This document shows positions 6,466-9,911 of a stretch of 9,911 nt of DNA, one piece after another. Made by a program: the position numbers and the translations under genes. A model generated the notes under the pieces. It saw only the letters and a list, made by a program, of their open reading frames with translations. It made no database searches and had not been told where the DNA came from. The stretch comes from an uncultured Methylophilus sp. (GTDB lineage: Bacteria; Pseudomonadota; Gammaproteobacteria; Burkholderiales; Methylophilaceae). Numbering within the stretch: the stretch's first letter is position 1; each line of letters begins with the position of its first letter. The stretch is from the NCBI GenBank assembly GCA_936943315.1, contig CAKZJM010000334.1, positions 1 through 9,911 on the forward strand. Reading direction: 5' to 3'.

Positions 6466-7749
6466 TTATTCTGGGGTCGCTGGCTTTACCTGCGCATGAT
6501 GAGAGAGTTGTTTAAGCAGCCGCAGGGCAATTTTTGGATCTTCAAGTAACAGGTTTTCCATCACTTCGGCTTCAATCTCAATGACTGAGGCTTGTGGCGA
6601 AACCACCACCGCGCTGGCAGTCACCGGCTTTGATGAAAATAAAGCAATGTCGCCAAAAAAATCCCCATATTGCAGAATGCGCAATGTTTTATCGCTACCA
6701 TCTGTTTGCTGCTGGTTTAAATGCAGGGTGCCATTGACCACCATGTAGTAGTGATGGCTCGCCTCGCCTTCTTGAAACACACGCTCACCCTCGGCGTAGG
6801 TCTTGCCGTAGGTTTGCATGAGTGCCTGCAAATAATGTTGTTGATTGGGGATGTCGTCAAACAGGCCTTTTAGCAGCAGCACGTCTTTTTGCCGGAGTGT
6901 GACCATCAGCTCGATGCCGAGCAGAAATACGGCGAAATTCAGGTATAGCCAGCTGATTGAAACAAACATGGCTTTCATGCTGCCAAACACGGCACCAAAG
7001 TTTTTGTTCACGCTTAAAAACAAACCGAAGGCAGGCCGCATCAGCATCCAGAGGCTGGCGGTCAACAGCGCTGAAAGCAGGAGGTGACGCCACTGTACTG
7101 TGATGGGGCAGAAGGTGTGATAAAAGCCTGCAATCAACAGTGTGGTCAGCGTGAGAGAGAGTATCGTGCCGACATGGTTGATTAACGCCGGCGGCAAATG
7201 ATTGGCCAGAAAGACAATCATGGATTCCAGCACAAACCCGGCAGCCGTAAACAGAAAAAATACCAGTAACACCCCCAGCACGGCCATCACATCGCGAAAC
7301 TTCTTATGCCAAAACGACGCGACATCATTGCGGCTTGCAATCAGGTGAAAGCTCGCGCGCATGTGCGACGCCAAGGGGGTAATCGTCCATAGCAGGATCA
7401 AGAAACCAACCACCCCCCAGGCGGCCTTGGTGCGGGTGTTGTTATACACTTCCACCATAATGCGCTGGCTGAATTCCGGTAACAGGTTACTGGTTAAAAT
7501 CGCCAGTTTTACAATGGCATAATCAGACGAATAAACCAGATGACTGATTAAAAAGAAAATCAGCACAATCAGCGGAATCAGGGCGAACAGGGCATAGAAG
7601 GAGAGTCCGGCCGCCAGCCCCATCAGGCGATGTTTGCTGACCCCTTGCCAGGTGGTATGAATGACAAACAATGGGGTGCAATAAGCATAAGCAAGCAGCT
7701 TTTGCTTAATCGTTTGCCATTGCGTGTGTAGGGTGTTCAAGACAGCCAA
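6466..7749 (-). CDS. YihY/BrkB-family inner-membrane protein fused to a cNMP-binding-like domain
   Basis: This protein has 427 residues. About residues 30-290 match the YihY/BrkB family: AAGLSFYALFALIPLIV at the first membrane helix, LLWTITPLASHMR, and GAVFGSMKAMFVSISWLYLNFAVFLLGIE at the last. I estimate six membrane helices, near 44-70, 110-128, 153-180, 191-212, 223-247 and 258-284. Residues about 312-417 form a cyclic-nucleotide-binding (CRP/cap-ED) fold, with the family pattern ending FFGDIALFSS at 364-373. Its phosphate cassette reads FGDIAL...PVTAS where classic sites read FGE(I/L)AL...PRTA(T/S): Asp replaces Glu (D367) and Val replaces the phosphate-binding Arg (V376), so cAMP binding is doubtful. 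YihY proteins were once called ribonuclease BN, an outdated name; their function is poorly known. The start is TTG with a strong ribosome-binding site. It follows pip by 30 nt, probably in one operon. Confidence 0.9.
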   Translation of the reverse strand: MAVLNTLHTQWQTIKQKLLAYAYCTPLFVIHTTWQGVSKHRLMGLAAGLSFYALFALIPLIVLIFFLISHLVYSSDYAIVKLAILTSNLLPEFSQRIMVEVYNNTRTKAAWGVVGFLILLWTITPLASHMRASFHLIASRNDVASFWHKKFRDVMAVLGVLLVFFLFTAAGFVLESMIVFLANHLPPALINHVGTILSLTLTTLLIAGFYHTFCPITVQWRHLLLSALLTASLWMLMRPAFGLFLSVNKNFGAVFGSMKAMFVSISWLYLNFAVFLLGIELMVTLRQKDVLLLKGLFDDIPNQQHYLQALMQTYGKTYAEGERVFQEGEASHHYYMVVNGTLHLNQQQTDGSDKTLRILQYGDFFGDIALFSSKPVTASAVVVSPQASVIEIEAEVMENLLLEDPKIALRLLKQLSHHAQVKPATPE

Positions 7750-7754
7750 TTGTA

Positions 7755-7760
7755 TCCTTC
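7755..7760 (-). promoter_or_regulatory. Ribosome-binding site fixing the TTG start of the YihY-like gene
   Basis: On the minus strand GAAGGA is followed by TACAA and then TTG (7749). No ATG occurs in frame until residue 43, at the edge of the first membrane helix, so the TTG with this well-spaced site is the best start. Confidence 0.7.
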
Positions 7761-7779
7761 TACTTCCACTGTGAATTGG

Positions 7780-8730
7780 TTATGGCGCCAGTGCTTTATA
7801 GCCCTCAGTGGCTTGTAATAGCGCTGCGCAGGTGCCACTTTCCATCGCCGAATGGCCTGCATCCGGCACCATTACTAACGTGGCATGCGGTAATCTCTGT
7901 GCGAGCTCCCAGGCAGTCTGGGGTGGGCACACCATATCATAACGGCCTTGCACAATGGTCGTCGGAATCTCTGCTAGCTTAGTGGCGGCTGTCTGTAACA
8001 TTTGGATGCCATCGACAAAACATAAATGTTGTATGTAGTGGATTTGTACGCGCGCTCTGGCCAATTCAACCTCGCCATTCACCTGCGAACTCTCATTCTT
8101 TGGGATCAGGCTCATGATGCTTGATTCGAACGCATTCCAGCGAATGGCTGCCGGAATGCTGATAGCGGTATCTGCATCAAATACCAGGCTGGCGTAGTAA
8201 TCCAGGACATTTTCCCGATGACTGCTTGGTACCGCGGCGAGCAAGGTTTGCCAAGCTTCGGGAAAAAACAGGGAGACTTGTCCCAGAAACCAGCGGATCT
8301 CATGAGGCCTGCTCAAAAAAATCCCGCGCAAAGTCAGGCTGATCACCGGCGCAGGGTGGCTGTTGGCGTAAGCCAGCGCCAGTGTACTGCCCCATGAGCC
8401 GCCAAACACATGCCAGCGCTCAATGTGCAGATGGCTACGGATCGCTTCAATATCTGCCACCAGGTCTTGAGTGGTGTTGTCAGCGGTTTCGCCCGCAGGC
8501 TGGCTACGCCCGCAGCCGCGCTGATCAAACAGGATAATCCGGTAATGGTCGGGATCAAAAAAACGGCGTTGACCCGGATTGCAGCCACTGCCTGGACCAC
8601 CATGCAAAAAAATCACAGGCACGCCGGAGGGGTTGCCGCATTGCTCAATATAGAGGGAATGTAACGAACTGACCGGGAGAAGAGTCTGCGAATAGGGCAG
8701 GCATTCGGGGTATAAAGTGAGTGTTTTCAT
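7780..8730 (-). CDS. pip: Proline iminopeptidase (alpha/beta hydrolase, peptidase family S33)
   Basis: This 316-residue cytoplasmic enzyme should release N-terminal proline from peptides. The order and motifs are those of proline iminopeptidases: HGGPGSGC with the oxyanion-hole HGGPG at 43-47, FDQRGCGRS at 68-76, and the nucleophile elbow GGSWGS with catalytic Ser112. The acid is probably Asp265 (QGRYDMVCP) and the base His293 (PDAGHSAME). Length matches the family (about 310-320), and the family-typical LRGIFL segment is at 134-139. The ATG at 8730 has only a weak AAGAAA upstream. A TATAAA at 8757-8762 on the minus strand could be its -10, but no good -35 is seen. It is followed after 30 nt by the YihY-like gene and is divergent from xoxF. 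Confidence 0.94.
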   Translation of the reverse strand: MKTLTLYPECLPYSQTLLPVSSLHSLYIEQCGNPSGVPVIFLHGGPGSGCNPGQRRFFDPDHYRIILFDQRGCGRSQPAGETADNTTQDLVADIEAIRSHLHIERWHVFGGSWGSTLALAYANSHPAPVISLTLRGIFLSRPHEIRWFLGQVSLFFPEAWQTLLAAVPSSHRENVLDYYASLVFDADTAISIPAAIRWNAFESSIMSLIPKNESSQVNGEVELARARVQIHYIQHLCFVDGIQMLQTAATKLAEIPTTIVQGRYDMVCPPQTAWELAQRLPHATLVMVPDAGHSAMESGTCAALLQATEGYKALAP

Positions 8731-8764
8731 GAATTTTATTTCTTAAGAGTATGATTTTTATAGG

Positions 8765-8817
8765 AAAATTTTTTTAGGAAAAAGTGGCAAAAAAAATCAA
8801 AAAAATAATTCGAAAAA
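8765..8817. other. Run of A-tracts, possible intrinsic DNA curvature
   Basis: A-tracts occur at 8765-8768 (continuing into seven Ts), 8779-8783, 8789-8796, 8799-8805 and 8813-8817. Their centres are roughly 10-14 bases apart, near one helical turn, which tends to bend DNA. They lie 27-79 bases upstream of the xoxF -35 box and could act as an UP-like or architectural element for xoxF and/or pip. The phasing is approximate, and function is inference. Confidence 0.4.
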
Positions 8818-8836
8818 TTTGTAACCAATTTGTAAC
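8816..8836 (+). repeat. Tandem 10-base direct repeat upstream of xoxF, candidate activator site
   Basis: AATTTGTAAC occurs at 8816-8825 and again at 8827-8836, an exact repeat with a period of 11 bases, about one DNA turn. Two protein subunits could thus bind the same DNA face. It ends seven bases before the -35 box of the candidate xoxF promoter, a usual place for a response regulator or other activator. The TTGTAAC core also occurs in the operator-like array of the TPR-oxygenase gene. Confidence 0.5.
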
Positions 8837-8843
8837 TAAACTG

Positions 8844-8872
8844 TTGCAATTGAAAACAAATTGTTCTATATT
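8844..8872 (+). promoter_or_regulatory. xoxF: Candidate sigma70-like promoter of xoxF
   Basis: TTGCAA (-35, 4/6) at 8844-8849 and TATATT (-10, 5/6) at 8867-8872 have the ideal 17-base spacing. The start would fall near 8879, giving a 5' leader of about 155 nt. Upstream AT-rich DNA and the tandem repeat support a regulated, strong promoter. Confidence 0.5.
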
Positions 8873-8927
8873 GCAATCCTCACATGCGGCAAGTGATAAA
8901 TTCCAAACCGAATCAGGAGTTTTTCCC

Positions 8928-8963
8928 TTGTCTCTGGTGTGTAAAGTATGCAACGAAATTTAG
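8928..8963 (+). other. Possible 11-codon leader ORF in the xoxF leader
   Basis: AGGAG (8915-8919) lies 8 bases before a TTG that opens a short frame, MSLVCKVCNEI, ending in TAG. It contains a CxxC pair. A good ribosome-binding site with no other gene nearby makes it worth noting, but it is too short to judge and the start is not ATG. A small GCAAC-N8-GTTGC hairpin (8950-8967) overlaps its end. Confidence 0.15.
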
Positions 8964-9024
8964 TTGCCAGTCCTAGTGGTGGTAATTAAATGTGTACTTA
9001 TATTAAACCCTTAGTACTAACTTT

Positions 9025-9028
9025 GGAG
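9025..9028 (+). promoter_or_regulatory. xoxF: Ribosome-binding site of xoxF
   Basis: GGAG lies six bases before the ATG at 9035. This fixes the start, and the resulting protein begins with a proper signal peptide. Confidence 0.8.
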
Positions 9029-9034
9029 ATCAAT

Positions 9035-9911
9035 ATGCAAGTTAACAAAATCAAACTGGCCTTGGGTCTGGTAGCAGCATTGCCAATGGTTGCTTTTGCA
9101 GCAGCTGACCAAGAAGCCGCAATTAAAGATGCTAACAACTGGGCTCACCCACGTGGCGCACACAACAACAACGGTTACAGCGCTTTAGCTCAAATCAACA
9201 AGGGCAATGTTAAAAACCTGAAAGCTGCTTGGACATTCGCTACTGGTGTAAACCGTGGTCACGAAGGTTCTCCAATCGTTGTGGGCAACATGATGTACGT
9301 TCACACTGCTTTCCCAAACAACGTATACGCTCTGGATCTGAACGACAACCAAAAAATCGTTTGGTCCTATTTCCCTAAACAAGACCCAAGCGTTCAAGCA
9401 GTTCTGTGCTGTGACAACGTTTCTCGCGGTCTGGGCTACGGCGACGGCAAAATCTATCTGCAACAAAACGACGGTATGTTGGTTGCTTTAGATGCAAAAA
9501 CCGGTGCTAAAGTTTGGGATGTTAAAAACACTGATCCAAAAGTCGGTGCTACTAACACTAACGCTCCACACGTAATCAAAGACAAAGTATTGACCGGTTG
9601 TTCAGGTGCTGAATTCGGCGTACGTTGCTTTATCGCTGCATACAACCTGAAAGACGGCTCTCTGGCATGGAAAGCATTCTCTACAGGTCCAGACAGCGAA
9701 GTTCTGATCGGTGCTGACTTCAACAAAGAAAACCCATCCTACAACGCTCTGTCTGTTTACGAAGATGTAAACGGCGGTAACAAACAAGGTGGTTCTTTCA
9801 AAAAACTGGCTAACGACAGCCTGAAAATTGGTGAAAAAGAACTGGGTACACGTACTTGGTTGAAACCACAAGCTGTTAAAGACGGCTGGCAACATGGTGG
9901 CGGTTCCGTAT
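9035..9911 (+). CDS. xoxF: PQQ-dependent methanol dehydrogenase, XoxF type (C-terminus beyond window)
   Basis: The first 292 residues of a periplasmic quinoprotein that oxidises methanol using PQQ and a metal, a lanthanide in XoxF enzymes. Residues 1-22 are a signal peptide (cut near AFA). Family features: RGHEGSP (Glu77, PQQ pocket), the vicinal disulfide Cys125-Cys126 in VLCCDNVSRGLGYGDGKI, tryptophan-docking blade sequence such as LVALDAKTGAKVWDV, and GCSGAEFGVR with Glu193 as the expected metal ligand. The XoxF assignment rests on overall resemblance, notably NNWAHPRGAHNNNGYSALAQ near the N-terminus; the diagnostic extra Asp lies beyond the window, so MxaF is not formally excluded. Between DFNKENP and GGGSV there is extra sequence (about 235-285) compared with typical MxaF, as in the XoxF4 clade of Methylophilaceae. 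Strong preference for codons such as GGT, AAC, CGT and CTG suggests high expression. Confidence 0.88.
   Translation, partial: MQVNKIKLALGLVAALPMVAFAAADQEAAIKDANNWAHPRGAHNNNGYSALAQINKGNVKNLKAAWTFATGVNRGHEGSPIVVGNMMYVHTAFPNNVYALDLNDNQKIVWSYFPKQDPSVQAVLCCDNVSRGLGYGDGKIYLQQNDGMLVALDAKTGAKVWDVKNTDPKVGATNTNAPHVIKDKVLTGCSGAEFGVRCFIAAYNLKDGSLAWKAFSTGPDSEVLIGADFNKENPSYNALSVYEDVNGGNKQGGSFKKLANDSLKIGEKELGTRTWLKPQAVKDGWQHGGGSV

Noticed and set aside
6466..7749. Naming the YihY-like protein ribonuclease BN.
   Set aside because: That name came from an old misassignment of the family; nothing in this membrane protein suggests nuclease activity.
9185..9895. Three overlapping long minus-strand frames opposite xoxF.
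   Set aside because: They lie wholly inside the strongly supported xoxF frame and are explained by its biased codon use; no recognisable domains.
1..9911. Search for CRISPR repeats, transposase genes, tRNA genes, or attachment sites.
   Set aside because: No repeated spacer array, transposase motif, tRNA-like cloverleaf or flanking target duplication was visible.

Overview
The window looks like a chromosomal stretch from a Gram-negative betaproteobacterial methylotroph, most likely of the family Methylophilaceae (Methylophilus/Methylotenera relatives). The main reason is the incomplete gene at the right edge, a PQQ-dependent alcohol dehydrogenase of the XoxF (lanthanide-type methanol dehydrogenase) group. 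The porin and FadL-type outer-membrane proteins fit a Gram-negative host. No tRNA, rRNA, CRISPR array, insertion sequence or phage gene is visible, and base composition and coding style look native throughout.

Layout: seven genes run leftward and one runs rightward. From right to left on the minus strand they are: proline iminopeptidase (pip, 8730-7780); a YihY/BrkB-family membrane protein fused to a cyclic-nucleotide-binding-like domain (7749-6466, TTG start, only 30 nt after pip and so probably co-transcribed); a TPR-repeat protein with a C-terminal 2-oxoglutarate/Fe(II) oxygenase-like domain (6365-4860); a small periplasmic YfiR/DUF4154-family protein (4610-4092); a CHASE8-HAMP-GGDEF-EAL cyclic-di-GMP enzyme seven nt downstream of it (4084-2009); a FadL/OmpP1/TodX-family outer-membrane channel (1921-647); and the first 151 residues of a beta-barrel porin (455 to the left edge). 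xoxF starts at 9035 on the plus strand, divergent from pip across a 304-nt AT-rich control region.

How the genes relate: the YfiR-like and CHASE8-GGDEF-EAL genes form a recognisable signalling pair, matching the YfiR-YfiN periplasmic repressor/membrane cyclase arrangement. Here the membrane partner also carries a complete-looking EAL phosphodiesterase domain, and no YfiB-type OmpA lipoprotein gene is present. The FadL channel and porin are outer-membrane permeability genes. xoxF is the methanol-oxidation gene; its upstream region holds a good sigma70-like promoter, an 11-bp-period tandem repeat, A-tracts and a leader of about 155 nt.

The most interesting non-coding signal is a set of TTGTAA/TTACAA half-sites. 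Three overlap a candidate promoter of the TPR-oxygenase gene, and two more, in tandem, lie just upstream of the xoxF -35 box. I found no clearly new multi-gene system. The best leads are the YfiR/CHASE8-GGDEF-EAL pair, the YihY-cNMP-domain fusion with an altered phosphate-binding cassette, and the shared half-sites.
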